DNA of 64,000 bases from the NCBI RefSeq assembly GCF_016863195.1, contig NZ_BOOK01000021.1, positions 62,001 to 126,000 of the forward strand, written 5' to 3'. Numbering within the stretch: the stretch's first letter is position 1; each line of letters opens with the position of its first letter. The notes below the pieces were generated by a model. The model was given only the letters and a program-made list of their open reading frames with translations, was not told the origin of the DNA and searched no databases. Of the stretch, positions 55,075 to 63,609 are shown in pieces. Position numbers and translations under genes: made by a program. The stretch is from Paraplanobispora takensis (GTDB lineage: Bacteria > Actinomycetota > Actinomycetes > Streptosporangiales > Streptosporangiaceae).

Positions 55075-55692
55075 TCAGTGCCCCCGGCCGCGCAGCCGTA
55101 CCACGACCTCGCCGCCGTACATCGCGCCCACACCCGACAGCCGGTCCCCGACCGCCGTGCCGACCTGGCGCAGCAGCCGGCCCGTCCGCTCGCCGTCGGC
55201 GATCACGATGACCTCGACCTGACGGGACCTCAGGTACACCCGCGCCCTGCCCACCCCGTCCACCGACTCGGCCGCGGCCCGCAGCGTGCGGCGCAGCCCC
55301 GACCGGGTCAGGCCGATCACCGTCAGCGGGTCGCCCGTCTCCAGCGGGACCAGGCGGGTCCGCCCCGGCAGCGCGGCGATCGTCACCATCAGCAGGCCCA
55401 GCGCCGCCAGGGCCGCGGCGGCGGCGGTCACGACGGGGTCCGACCACTTCAGCGCGCCGATCCCGGCCGCCAGCTTCTGGTACGGCACCAGCCCGAACGG
55501 CGAGCCCGTCAGCAGGCCGACCGTCACCCCCACCGTCGCGGACAACGTGACGGAGACCGCCAGGGCGGCCACCACGCCCGCCGGGCTGCGATCCGGCCGG
55601 AGCATCCGCACCGACCTGCGGCGGACGGCTCGGGGACGTTCACCCGCGACGGTGCTCTGCGGGCCCGCCAGGCTCCCCTGGAGAGTAGTCAT
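55075..55692 (-). CDS. DUF6286-domain membrane protein
   Basis: This 205-residue protein has a basic N-terminus, two membrane helices (VVAALAVSVTLSATVGVTVGLL and VVTAAAAALAALGLLMVTIAAL) and a cytoplasmic domain of the DUF6286 type (VGRARVYLRSRQVEVIVIA). Such proteins are found with amaP and Asp23-family genes and are presumed to belong to the same envelope-stress membrane complex. The ATG at 55692 lacks a strong ribosome-binding site; an earlier in-frame start exists but is not conserved-looking. Confidence 0.75.
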   Translation of the reverse strand: MTTLQGSLAGPQSTVAGERPRAVRRRSVRMLRPDRSPAGVVAALAVSVTLSATVGVTVGLLTGSPFGLVPYQKLAAGIGALKWSDPVVTAAAAALAALGLLMVTIAALPGRTRLVPLETGDPLTVIGLTRSGLRRTLRAAAESVDGVGRARVYLRSRQVEVIVIADGERTGRLLRQVGTAVGDRLSGVGAMYGGEVVVRLRGRGH

Positions 55693-55843
55693 CACGCGGT
55701 CAGGTGTAGCGTCCCGCGGCGCCCCCGCGGGGCCGCGACTCCGGAGCTTGCACGATCCCGGAAGCACGCTGGCGGAAGAATTTACCGCGGGCGATGAACG
55801 TGAACACTACTCATGTTCGGTGGGGCGGAGTTATCCTGCCCCC

Positions 55844-57037
55844 ATGGACGACCGCCAGCGCTACGACCGGGCCACCGCGCACCTCGATCCCCCCTTCGCC
55901 GTCCTCGACCTCGCCGCCCTGCGCGCCAACGCCGCGGACATGGCACGGCGGGCCCGGGGCAAGCCGATCAGGGTCGCCAGCAAGTCCATCCGCTCCCGGG
56001 CCGTCCTCGAACGCGTCCTGGCGATGGACGGCTTCTCCGGGATCATGGCCTTCACCCTGCCCGAGGCCCTGTGGCTGGTCTCCACCGGGCTGCGGGACGT
56101 GCTCGTGGCCTACCCCACCGCCGACCGGGCCGCGCTGGCCGCCCTGGCCGCCGACCGCCGAGCGGCCCAGGAGATCACCGTCATGGTGGACCGTTCCGAG
56201 CACCTGGACGTCATCGAGTCGGCGGTCTCCGAGGTCCGCGACCGCCACGAGATCCGCCTGTGCCTCGACGTCGACGCCGGATACCTCGCCTTCGGCGGCA
56301 GGTTCCGGGCCGGCGCCCTGCGCTCCCCCATCCGCGAGGCCGACCAGGCCGCCGACCTGGCCACCGAGATCGCCAAGCGCCCCGGGTTCCGCCTCACCGG
56401 CCTGATGGCCTACGAGTCCCAGATCGCCGGAGTCGGCGACGCCCCCGCCGGGAATCGCCTGCTCACCCCCGCCATCCGGTGGATGCAGGCCCGCTCCCGC
56501 CGGGAGCTCATCATGCGCAGGGGCCGCATCGTCCAGGCGGTCCGCCAGGTCACCGACCTGGAGTTCGTCAACGCCGGCGGCACCGGCAGCATCGAGTCCA
56601 CCGTCCGCGAGAAGGCCGTCACCGAGGTCGCCGCCGGGTCCGGCCTGTTCCACCCCCGCCTGTTCGACTTCTATCGCGGCTTCACCGGCCACCCCGCCGC
56701 CCTGTTCGCCCTGCCCGTGGTCCGCCGCCCCGCCAACGGCGTCGTCACCGTCCTCGGCGGCGGCTACATCGCCTCCGGCTCTCCCGGCCCCGACCGCCTG
56801 CCCCAGCCCTATCTGCCCGCGGGCCTGCGCTACGCGCCCGACGAGGGGGCCGGCGAGGTCCAGACCCCACTGCTCGGCCAGGCCGCCGAGGACCTGCGCA
56901 TCGGCGACCGCGTCTGGTTCCGCCACGCCAAGGCCGGCGAGCTGTGCGAGCGCTTCGCCGGCCTGCACCTCGTCGACGGCGACGAGATCGTCGAGGAGGT
57001 GCCCACCTACCGCGGCGAGGGCCGCGCCTTCCTGTGA
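55844..57037 (+). CDS. PLP-dependent amino acid deaminase/aldolase (D-threonine aldolase-like)
   Basis: This 397-residue fold-type III PLP enzyme resembles D-threonine aldolase and D-serine deaminase. The cofactor Lys is in PIRVASKSIRSRAVLER near residue 45, DVDAGYLAFGGRFR and GGTGSIEST provide phosphate and substrate contacts, and a C-terminal HAKAGELCERF with GDEIVEEVPTYRGEG completes the barrel-plus-domain layout. It probably cleaves or deaminates a D-hydroxy amino acid. The exact substrate is not readable. The ATG at 55844 has only GGAG 14 bases upstream. Confidence 0.85.
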   Translation: MDDRQRYDRATAHLDPPFAVLDLAALRANAADMARRARGKPIRVASKSIRSRAVLERVLAMDGFSGIMAFTLPEALWLVSTGLRDVLVAYPTADRAALAALAADRRAAQEITVMVDRSEHLDVIESAVSEVRDRHEIRLCLDVDAGYLAFGGRFRAGALRSPIREADQAADLATEIAKRPGFRLTGLMAYESQIAGVGDAPAGNRLLTPAIRWMQARSRRELIMRRGRIVQAVRQVTDLEFVNAGGTGSIESTVREKAVTEVAAGSGLFHPRLFDFYRGFTGHPAALFALPVVRRPANGVVTVLGGGYIASGSPGPDRLPQPYLPAGLRYAPDEGAGEVQTPLLGQAAEDLRIGDRVWFRHAKAGELCERFAGLHLVDGDEIVEEVPTYRGEGRAFL

Positions 57038-57045
57038 CGACCGGC

Positions 57046-57094
57046 GTCACCGGCGGCCGTCCCGAGCGGTGTCATCGGCGGCCGCTCCGAGCGG
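57046..57094. repeat. Imperfect 25-bp tandem repeat
   Basis: GTCA(C/T)CGGCGGCCG(TC/CT)CCGAGCGG occurs at 57046-57069 and 57071-57094. It lies nine bases past the PLP-enzyme stop, between two convergent genes. No function is evident. Confidence 0.6.
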
Positions 57095-57133
57095 CCCCGG
57101 CAGTGGCGCCACCGGCGGCCGTCGCGGGCGGCC

Positions 57134-57472
57134 TCACCTGCGGCGGCGCCGCCAGAGCATGACCGCCGCCCCCACCACCAGCACCGCGCCCACGCCGACC
57201 AGCACCGGCGCCAGGTTCGGCGGCTCGTCGGCCCACAGGTCGTCGGGCTCCTCACCGGGCTTGACCGGCCGCGCCGTCACCCCCAGCGCGTCGCCGATCC
57301 GCTCCCCCAGGGAGACGACGAACTCCTTCGCGTTCGCCTCGGCCTGCATGACGGCCCGCCGTGCCACGTTCCGGGGACTCACCCTGTCCGCGATGGCGTC
57401 AACCGTCCGAGCCAGCTCCTCGCGGGTGAGCTCGATCCGGCGCTCCAGCTCCACGGGATCGGTATCCGCCAT
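57134..57472 (-). CDS. DUF3618-domain membrane protein
   Basis: This 112-residue protein has an N-terminal DUF3618 helix (ELERRIELTREELARTVDAI...DRVSPRNVARRA), a charged linker, and a C-terminal membrane helix (LVGVGAVLVVGAAVMLWRR) ending in Arg residues. The family is common in actinomycetes and has no assigned function. The ATG at 57472 is preceded by GAGGAG. It is divergent from bcp. Confidence 0.85.
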   Translation of the reverse strand: MADTDPVELERRIELTREELARTVDAIADRVSPRNVARRAVMQAEANAKEFVVSLGERIGDALGVTARPVKPGEEPDDLWADEPPNLAPVLVGVGAVLVVGAAVMLWRRRRR

Positions 57473-57583
57473 GGCACTCCTCTCATCGCCCTTGACATTG
57501 ATCAGTCTGTCAGGTCCCGACCCCCGACGACACTTCAGCCTGGCCGGTAAGTTGACCCGGGAACGATTCCTCGGAGGAAACCA

Positions 57584-58048
57584 ATGAAACTCGAGCCAGG
57601 CGACGCCGCCCCGGACTTCACCCTTCCGGCCGCCGACGGCACCACCGTCTCGCTGGACGCCTACCGCGGCAAGCGGGTCATCCTCTACTTCTACCCCGCC
57701 GCGATGACCCCCGGCTGCACCAAGCAGGCGTGCGACTTCCGCGACAGCCTCGACTCCCTGACCGCCGCGGGCGTCTCCGTGCTCGGCGTGTCCAAGGACA
57801 CCACCGCCAAGCTCGCGAAGTTCGCCGAGCACGACGCGCTGACCTTCCCGCTGCTGTCCGACCCCGATCTGGAGGTCCACAACGCCTACGGCGTCTACGG
57901 CGAGAAGACGATGTACGGCAAGACCACCCTCGGGGTGATCCGCTCGACCTTCGTCATCGACGCCGACGGGAAGATCGAGAAGGCTCTCTACAACGTGAAG
58001 GCCACGGGCCACGTCGCCCGCCTGCGCCGCGAACTCGGCCTCGACTGA
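57584..58048 (+). CDS. bcp: Thioredoxin-dependent thiol peroxidase (peroxiredoxin Q)
   Basis: This 154-residue peroxiredoxin of the BCP/PrxQ type has peroxidatic Cys45 and resolving Cys50 in the MTPGCTKQACDFRD motif. It reduces alkyl and hydrogen peroxides with electrons from thioredoxin. A strong GGAGG ribosome-binding site lies seven bases before the ATG. The tRNA gene follows 52 bp after the stop. Confidence 0.96.
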   Translation: MKLEPGDAAPDFTLPAADGTTVSLDAYRGKRVILYFYPAAMTPGCTKQACDFRDSLDSLTAAGVSVLGVSKDTTAKLAKFAEHDALTFPLLSDPDLEVHNAYGVYGEKTMYGKTTLGVIRSTFVIDADGKIEKALYNVKATGHVARLRRELGLD

Positions 58049-58100
58049 TCGGTACGGCCGGTGCCCGCTCCTGAACTAGGATGGCGCCAGCCGTACAGGC

Positions 58101-58174
58101 GGGGCCGTAGTCCAACGGCAGGAGACGCATGACTTAGGATCATGACAGTGCGGGTTCGAATCCCGCCGGCCCCA
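58101..58174 (+). tRNA. Class I tRNA with anticodon UAG
   Basis: A complete cloverleaf is present. The acceptor stem is GGGGCCG with CGGCCCC, plus discriminator A (58174). The D-arm is GTC/GAC with GG in the loop. The anticodon stem is CATGA/TCATG with loop CTTAGGA, giving anticodon TAG (58135-58137). A five-base variable region and T-stem GCGGG/CCCGC with TTCGAAT complete it. CCA is not encoded. UAG would read the leucine codon CUA, yet bacterial tRNA-Leu has a long variable arm and this has none. The D-loop resembles Gly/Gln-type tRNAs. Amino-acid identity is therefore uncertain. Confidence 0.85.
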
Positions 58175-58242
58175 CACATGGAGCACCCCGAGCACGTCGA
58201 GCGCATCCCGCGCGGGACACCCGCCCCGCGCGAGGCCCGTCC

Positions 58243-58902
58243 TCAGGAGGAGGGCGAAGGCGCGGGCGTCGTCGGCGTCCGCGGCGCGGGGGGCGTGGGA
58301 TAGGTGCAGGTGAAGCCACCCTCGATGGGCGTGCACCGGCCGGGCAGGCGCGAGCCGTCCCGGGGCATCGGGATCCCCGGAGCCTGCCGGTGACCGCGCT
58401 CGCCTCCCCGCTCCCTGAAGCCGCGCCCTTCGTCGTGCAGGCGTCCGCGCCCCTCGCGGCCGTCCATGCGCTCGGCGGCGTAGCCGCCGCGGTGGCGGTC
58501 GCCGAAGCCGTCGACGACGGCGACGAAACCGCCGCCGACCAGGGCGCCGATGAGCGCGGCGGCGACGATCTGGAAGGTCCTGCCGCGCGCGGCGCCGGTG
58601 AGGCGGGCGTAGCGGCCCGGGCGGCCCGGCTGCGAGGCCGTGGTCGCCGCCCATCCTGGAGCGCTCCAACCGGGTCCGCCGGGACCGTACGGCCCGTACG
58701 ATCCCGTGGCGGACGGCTGCCCGAACGTTCCCGTTCCCGCGGCCCTCGCCCCCGCGCCGGGGGCCGCCTGCGCACCGGCGGGGCTTGGCCTGTCGCCCGT
58801 GTCACCCGTGACCGGGGACTCGACGGTGTCGCCGTCCCGGCCCGCCGGGTCGCGCGGCGCGTCCTCTTCGCCGCGCGACCCGGCGTCGTTGTGATCCGCC
58901 AT
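58243..58902 (-). CDS. Single-pass membrane protein with Pro/Gly-rich cytoplasmic region
   Basis: This protein of about 219 residues has a disordered, Gly/Pro/Ala-rich N-terminal half (TGSYGPYGPGGPGWSAPGW), one membrane helix (FQIVAAALIGALVGGGFVAVV) and an Arg/Gly-rich outer tail containing two cysteines (GRCTPIEGGFTCTYP). I do not recognise a family. The ATG at 58902 starts MADHNDAG; an upstream start at 58926 is possible. Codon usage and GC position bias look genuinely coding. Confidence 0.65.
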   Translation of the reverse strand: MADHNDAGSRGEEDAPRDPAGRDGDTVESPVTGDTGDRPSPAGAQAAPGAGARAAGTGTFGQPSATGSYGPYGPGGPGWSAPGWAATTASQPGRPGRYARLTGAARGRTFQIVAAALIGALVGGGFVAVVDGFGDRHRGGYAAERMDGREGRGRLHDEGRGFRERGGERGHRQAPGIPMPRDGSRLPGRCTPIEGGFTCTYPTPPAPRTPTTPAPSPSS

Positions 58903-59069
58903 CACAAACATTCTCCCTTTACTCACCCCGGAGGGTGCTCCCGGAAACCATGGTGCCGGAGGGGGCGTAAGAGCCGCGTAAGCCGTACGGAGATGTGCGA
59001 CCCAGGTCGTACATCGGGTTCCCCCTTATGGGGGAAGGCCCCTGATCTGCGAATACGTAGGGTTGAGGA

Positions 59070-60266
59070 GTGTTCGGTCGATTTCACGCCTGGAGCAGGC
59101 GGCACGGCACGATGACGGACGCCCTGTGGCTGACGCCGTTCGTGCTCACGTGCCTGTTCGCCCTGTGGTCATACTCCACCTGGCCTTCCTTCGATCCGGC
59201 CGCCCCGGTGTTCTGGTGGTACATCGGGCTGGGCGTCGTGCTCACGATCTCGCTTCTGTGGCGGCGGCGACGGCCCCTGGAGGTGTTCGCGGCCGTCTCG
59301 CTGATCAGCTTCGGGCAGTGGTGCGCCGGTCTGGAACCGAGCCCGGCCAACCTGGCGGTGCTGATCGCGATGTACGCCGTGGCGGCGTACCGGCCGCTGC
59401 GCTGGGCGGTGGCGGCGGGGCTGGTGGCGGAGCTGGGGCTGGCGCTGTCGTTCGGGCGCATCCCCACGGAGCCCGACTTCGAGACCTGGGCCAGCACGTC
59501 GGTGTTCGTGGTGGCGATCTGGATCGCGGGGATCTACGCCAACACGCGCCGCCGGTATCTGGAGGGCCTGGAGGAGCGGGCCGAGCGGGCCGAGCGCGAG
59601 CGGGACCAGCAGGCGCGGCTGGCCGCGGCGGCGGAACGCGCGCGGATCGCGCGGGAGCTGCACGACGTGGTCGCGCACAACGTGAGCGTGATGATCGTTC
59701 AGGCGGACGGGGCGGGATACGCGATCGACCGGGACCCCGAGCAGGCGCGCCGCGCGGTGCAGGCGATCTCGGCGACGGGGCGCCGGGCGCTGGCGGAGAT
59801 GCGCAGGATGGTGGGGGTGCTGCGGGCCGACGAGGGCGGGGCGGAGGACTACGCGCCGCAGCCGGGCCTGCCGGAGCTGGAGGATCTGATCGCGCGGGTG
59901 CGATCTTCGGGCCTGCCCGTCGAGATGAGGGTCGCCGGCGAGCCGCAGGAGCTGCCCGAGGGCGAGCAGCTGACGGTGTACCGGATCGTCCAGGAGGCGC
60001 TGACCAATACGCTCAAGCACGGTGGCCCGGGGACCAGGGCCTCGGTGGAGATGGAGTACGGCGTGCGCGAGCTGGTGGTGCGGGTGTCCGACGACGGCCG
60101 CGGGGCGGCGGCGCTGCGCAGGCCCGGCGGGCACGGCCTGGTGGGCATGCGCGAGCGGGCCGCGATGTTCGGCGGGAGGGTCGAGGCGGGACCGAGGCCG
60201 GGGGGCGGCTTCGAGGTCGTCGCCCACCTGCCGGTGGGCGAGTCCGGCGGGAGCCGTGCGGCATGA
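59070..60266 (+). CDS. DesK/NarX-type sensor histidine kinase
   Basis: This 398-residue kinase has four to five N-terminal membrane helices, a dimerisation helix with phospho-acceptor His198 in ARELHDVVAHNVSVMI, and a GHKL ATPase (EALTNTLKHGGPG, DDGRGA, GHGLVGMRERAAMFGG). Such HisKA_3 kinases pair with NarL-type regulators. The response regulator follows with an ATGA overlap. The signal is unknown. A GTG start at 59070 is used. Confidence 0.93.
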   Translation: MFGRFHAWSRRHGTMTDALWLTPFVLTCLFALWSYSTWPSFDPAAPVFWWYIGLGVVLTISLLWRRRRPLEVFAAVSLISFGQWCAGLEPSPANLAVLIAMYAVAAYRPLRWAVAAGLVAELGLALSFGRIPTEPDFETWASTSVFVVAIWIAGIYANTRRRYLEGLEERAERAERERDQQARLAAAAERARIARELHDVVAHNVSVMIVQADGAGYAIDRDPEQARRAVQAISATGRRALAEMRRMVGVLRADEGGAEDYAPQPGLPELEDLIARVRSSGLPVEMRVAGEPQELPEGEQLTVYRIVQEALTNTLKHGGPGTRASVEMEYGVRELVVRVSDDGRGAAALRRPGGHGLVGMRERAAMFGGRVEAGPRPGGGFEVVAHLPVGESGGSRAA

Positions 60267-60943
60267 CGGGGCGGCCGGTGATCCGGGTGATGCTGGTCGA
60301 CGACCAGGAGCTGCTGCGGACGGGATTCCGGATGGTGCTGCAGGCCCAGCCCGACATCGAGGTGGTGGCCGAGGCCGCGGACGGGCGCGCGGCGGTCGAG
60401 GCGGCGCGGGCGGGCGGGGTCGACGTCGTGCTGATGGACGTGCGCATGCCCGTCATGGACGGGGTGGAGGCCACGAGACTGATCCGCGCGGCGGACGAGG
60501 CGCCGCGGGTGCTGATCCTGACGACGTTCGACCTGGACGAGTACGCGTTCGCGGCGCTGAAGGCCGGGGCGTCGGGGTTCCTGCTGAAGGACGTCCCCCC
60601 GGCCGACCTGGTCAGCGCCATCCGCTCGGTGCACAGCGGGGACTCGGTGGTGGCGCCGAGCACGACGCGGCGGCTGCTGGAGCGCTTCGCGGTGCACCTG
60701 CCCTCCCCCGGCGAGGCGCGGGCACCGGCCCTGCCGGGGTTGACCGCGCGGGAGCGGGAGGTCCTGGTGCTGGTGGCGCGGGGACTGTCGAACCTGGAGA
60801 TCGCCGAGCGGCTGGAGCTGGCCGAGGCGACGGTCAAGACGCACCTGGGACGGGTGCTGGCCAAGCTGGGACTGCGGGACCGGGCGCAGGTGGTGGTGTA
60901 CGCCTACGAGTCCGGACTGGTCGTCCCGCATTCGGCGGACTAG
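60263..60943 (+). CDS. NarL/LuxR-type response regulator
   Basis: This 226-residue response regulator has a receiver domain with phospho-acceptor Asp59 (VVLMDVRMP) and the usual Thr and Lys (LTTFD, FLLKDV), and a C-terminal LuxR helix-turn-helix (LTAREREVLVLVARGLSNLEIAERLELAEATVKTH). It is translationally coupled to the kinase gene and completes a two-component system. Confidence 0.95.
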   Translation: MTGRPVIRVMLVDDQELLRTGFRMVLQAQPDIEVVAEAADGRAAVEAARAGGVDVVLMDVRMPVMDGVEATRLIRAADEAPRVLILTTFDLDEYAFAALKAGASGFLLKDVPPADLVSAIRSVHSGDSVVAPSTTRRLLERFAVHLPSPGEARAPALPGLTAREREVLVLVARGLSNLEIAERLELAEATVKTHLGRVLAKLGLRDRAQVVVYAYESGLVVPHSAD

Positions 60944-61191
60944 ATGATGTTGCGGCGCTTGTGGATCGCACGGTCGAAGGCGGGTGGGCGCCCGCCTCGG
61001 CTGCCCCGCCGGAGGCGGCCCGCGCCGAAGCGGCCGGCAGAGCACCGGTGGGAGTGACCGCCGACAGCACGGCCGTATCTCCTGGTGTCCGGCTCGGGTT
61101 CTGCTCAGCTCCGGCTCGGTGCTGCCGATAGGGCAGGTGAGGCCAGGTGCCCGCACCTGGGAGCAGAACATGACACCTCCGGGAGGATGCA

Positions 61192-61542
61192 GTGTTTGAC
61201 GGCACGGTGGTACAGATGCTCCATGTCACCCTGGACGGGCTGGCCATGCGACAGCGGGTGGTCGCCGACAACATCGCAAACATCGAGACCCCCGGGTTCC
61301 TGGCCGGGCGGGTGGAGTTCGAACAAGAGCTGCGTGCCGCGATCGAGAAGGGGGACTCCCCCGCACAGGTGCGCCCCACCGTGGCCCGCTCCCTGGAGCC
61401 CACCCGCGCCAACGGCAACAACGTCAACCTCGACCAGCAGACCCTCACCCACATGGACACCACGCTGCGCTATCAGCTGATGCTGCGCATCCTCGACGGC
61501 AAGTACAACGGCATCCGCCGGGTCATCGGCGGCCAGGGATGA
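61192..61542 (+). CDS. flgB: Orphan flagellar basal-body rod protein FlgB
   Basis: This 116-residue protein matches FlgB: MFDGTVVQMLHVTLDGLAMRQ opening, the rod-protein signature DNIANIETPGF at 26-36, a VEFEQEL segment and GNNVNLDQQTLTHMDTTLRYQ near the C-terminus. FlgB is the proximal rod of the flagellar basal body. The GTG at 61192 has GGGAGG upstream. No other flagellar gene (flgC, fliE, fliF) adjoins it: the flanking genes are two unrelated two-component systems. It may be a relic, a gene separated from a distant flagellar locus, or a repurposed protein. Confidence 0.85.
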   Translation: MFDGTVVQMLHVTLDGLAMRQRVVADNIANIETPGFLAGRVEFEQELRAAIEKGDSPAQVRPTVARSLEPTRANGNNVNLDQQTLTHMDTTLRYQLMLRILDGKYNGIRRVIGGQG

Positions 61543-61768
61543 TCCTCTGGCGACAGTGATGCCTGCTCGGGCGGCGTTGCGGCGTGCAGGTGAGGAGATT
61601 CACCTCTCCCAGATCATCACTATAGGTAGCGAACCCATCCAGGGCGTGTTTCTTGGATCTCTGCCATAGCGGGGATCGGCCGGGCGGATGCCCCCGGGCC
61701 CGCCCGTGAAGCTCGTCCGCAGTGGACCGGATGTCGCCCGCCCGGCGGGTACCGGTCCCGGTCGGCGG

Positions 61769-62401
61769 TCAGACCATCTGGCCCGTGCTCCATGCCCACG
61801 CGGCGATGCCGACGCGGTTGGCGGCGCCGACCTTGCGCTGGATGTTGGCGATGTGCGTCTTGACCGTCCCGGGGCTGATAACCAGCTCGGCGGCGATGTC
61901 GGCGTTCGTCCCGCCGTGCGCGACGAGGCGGGCGATCTCCAGTTCGCGGGCGGTCAGCGGCTCGGCGGGCGACGGGACCGGCTCGGCGGGGACGCGCAGG
62001 CGGCGGAGCAGCCGGACGGTGATCTGCGGACTGATCAGTGTGTCACCGGCCATGGCCGCGCGGACCGCCTCGACGAGCAGGGCCGGGCCCGACCGCTTCA
62101 GCAGGAATCCGCACGCACCGTCGCGCAGCGCGGCGTGGACGTACTCGTCGAGGTCGAAGGTGGTCACCACGATCACCCGGGTCTCACCCGCCAGCAGCCT
62201 GGTGACCTCCAGCCCGTCGAGGCGGGGCATGCGGATGTCGGCGAGCACCACGTCGGGGTGCAGATGGCGGGCCTGCTCGACCGCGCTGCGCCCGTCGGCG
62301 GCCTCGGCCACGACGGTCATGTCGGGCTGGGCGTCCAGGATGAGCCGGAACCCGATGCGCACGTCCTCCTGATCGTCGGCGAGAAGTATCCGCGTGGTCA
62401 T
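61769..62401 (-). CDS. NarL/LuxR-type response regulator
   Basis: This 210-residue response regulator has receiver Asp55 in VVLADIRMP, conserved TTFD and FLLKR segments and a LuxR-type helix-turn-helix (LTARELEIARLVAHGGTNADIAAELVISPGTVKTH). It pairs with the histidine kinase encoded 144 bp upstream on the same strand. It resembles the regulator at 60263 but is clearly a separate paralogue. Confidence 0.94.
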   Translation of the reverse strand: MTTRILLADDQEDVRIGFRLILDAQPDMTVVAEAADGRSAVEQARHLHPDVVLADIRMPRLDGLEVTRLLAGETRVIVVTTFDLDEYVHAALRDGACGFLLKRSGPALLVEAVRAAMAGDTLISPQITVRLLRRLRVPAEPVPSPAEPLTARELEIARLVAHGGTNADIAAELVISPGTVKTHIANIQRKVGAANRVGIAAWAWSTGQMV

Positions 62402-62412
62402 GCCGCCCCCAT

Positions 62413-62559
62413 CCCGTGGATCCTATTGATCACGTCTGTCGTCTCCGCCCCGTGGGTCCACCCGGTCACGCCTGTCGTCTCCGCTCGCACCGCAGCGAGG
62501 ATGCGCGCGATCATGCCACCGTCTCCGTTCCGCGGGTCCACCAGGTCACGCCGCCTCCG
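62413..62559. repeat. Three imperfect direct repeats between kinase and regulator genes
   Basis: A unit of about 34 bp with the pattern CCGTGG(G/A)TCC...GTCACG(C/T)CTGTCGTCTCCG occurs at 62413 and 62449, and a degenerate third copy begins at 62529, running into the kinase stop region. These fill most of the 144-bp gap. They look like duplications of the kinase 3' end. Confidence 0.5.
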
Positions 62560-63571
62560 CGGGCAGGACGGCGGTCACGTGCCAGCCGTCCCGGGTGGGG
62601 CCCGCCTCCAGCGACCCGCCCAGGAGCTCGGCCCGCTCCGCCAGTCCGGCCAGCCCGAACCCGCCCCGGCGGGAGGCCTCGGAGTGGCCGCCGCCGTCGT
62701 CGGTGACCCGCACCCGCACGTTCCTCCCCTCCCGGGTGACCGCGACCTCCACCCGGGTCGCCTGTACGGCGTGCCTGCGCACGTTCGTGAGCGCCTCGGT
62801 CACCACCCGGTAGACGGTGGCCGAGGTCTCCCGCGACAGGTTCAGGCCGGGGGCCACGGTGAGGTCGGCCGCCGGGGAGAACCCCTCGACCAGGCTCTCC
62901 AGACCCTCGACGCCGGGCAGGCGGTGGTCGTTCCCGGAGGCCTCCTGCCGGTCGTGGAGCATCTCCACGGTCCTGTCCAGGGAGGCCAGCGCCCGCTGCC
63001 CGGCCTCCTCGATGCGCCGCAGCGCCTCGGCGACGGCGGGCGGCAGCGGGCCGGGCACCAGGCGGGCGGCCTGCGCCTGGACGAGCATGCCGCCGACGTC
63101 GTGGGCGACGTAGTCGTGCAGGTCACCGGCGAGGGCGAGCCGCTGCGCACGCCTGGCCTCGGCCACCGCGCGGCGCCGGGCGCCGTCGAGGGAGCGCAGG
63201 TAGAAGCCCGCCCCGGCGGCCGCGATCGCGGGCAGGGACCAGGCCGCGCACGCCCCGGCCATCAGGGACGGCTCTCCGGGCCACAGAACGCGCAGGAGTA
63301 TCAGCGCGACGGCCAGTCCCGGCAGCGCCGTCGCGACGGCGGCCCCCCGGCCCGGCGCGCGCCGGGCCGCCAGCAGGACCAGCACGAGCAGCGGGACCGT
63401 CTCGACCATCATCCAGACGGTGGCCTCGGGCCGCCGCCCCAGCAGCGGCTGAGCGGCGGTGATCGCGAGCGACACGGCCCCGCCCGCGCCCGCCGCCATC
63501 GCGACGGGGATCCGCGGCGCGAAGGCCGCGACCGCCGAGGCCGGCACCAGGCACGCCGAGATCATTTCCAT
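62546..63571 (-). CDS. DesK/NarX-type sensor histidine kinase
   Basis: This 341-residue kinase has about five membrane helices, phospho-acceptor His152 in AGDLHDYVAHDVGGML, and a GHKL ATPase (EALTNVRRHA, DDGGGHSE, GFGLAGLAERAELLGG). It is the sensor of a second HisKA_3/LuxR two-component system with the downstream regulator. The ATG at 63571 lacks a strong ribosome-binding site. Confidence 0.92.
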   Translation of the reverse strand: MEMISACLVPASAVAAFAPRIPVAMAAGAGGAVSLAITAAQPLLGRRPEATVWMMVETVPLLVLVLLAARRAPGRGAAVATALPGLAVALILLRVLWPGEPSLMAGACAAWSLPAIAAAGAGFYLRSLDGARRRAVAEARRAQRLALAGDLHDYVAHDVGGMLVQAQAARLVPGPLPPAVAEALRRIEEAGQRALASLDRTVEMLHDRQEASGNDHRLPGVEGLESLVEGFSPAADLTVAPGLNLSRETSATVYRVVTEALTNVRRHAVQATRVEVAVTREGRNVRVRVTDDGGGHSEASRRGGFGLAGLAERAELLGGSLEAGPTRDGWHVTAVLPAEAA

Positions 63572-63609
63572 AGGCCGACTGTAGAGGGCGGCCGGGAGGA
63601 GCGGATCTG

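Noticed and set aside
58101-58174. Calling the tRNA an ordinary tRNA-Leu
   Set aside because: It lacks the long variable arm of bacterial tRNA-Leu; only the anticodon supports leucine, so identity is left open.
61543-61768. A second flagellar gene after flgB
   Set aside because: The 226-bp gap has stops in all useful frames and no rod, hook or FliE-like sequence.
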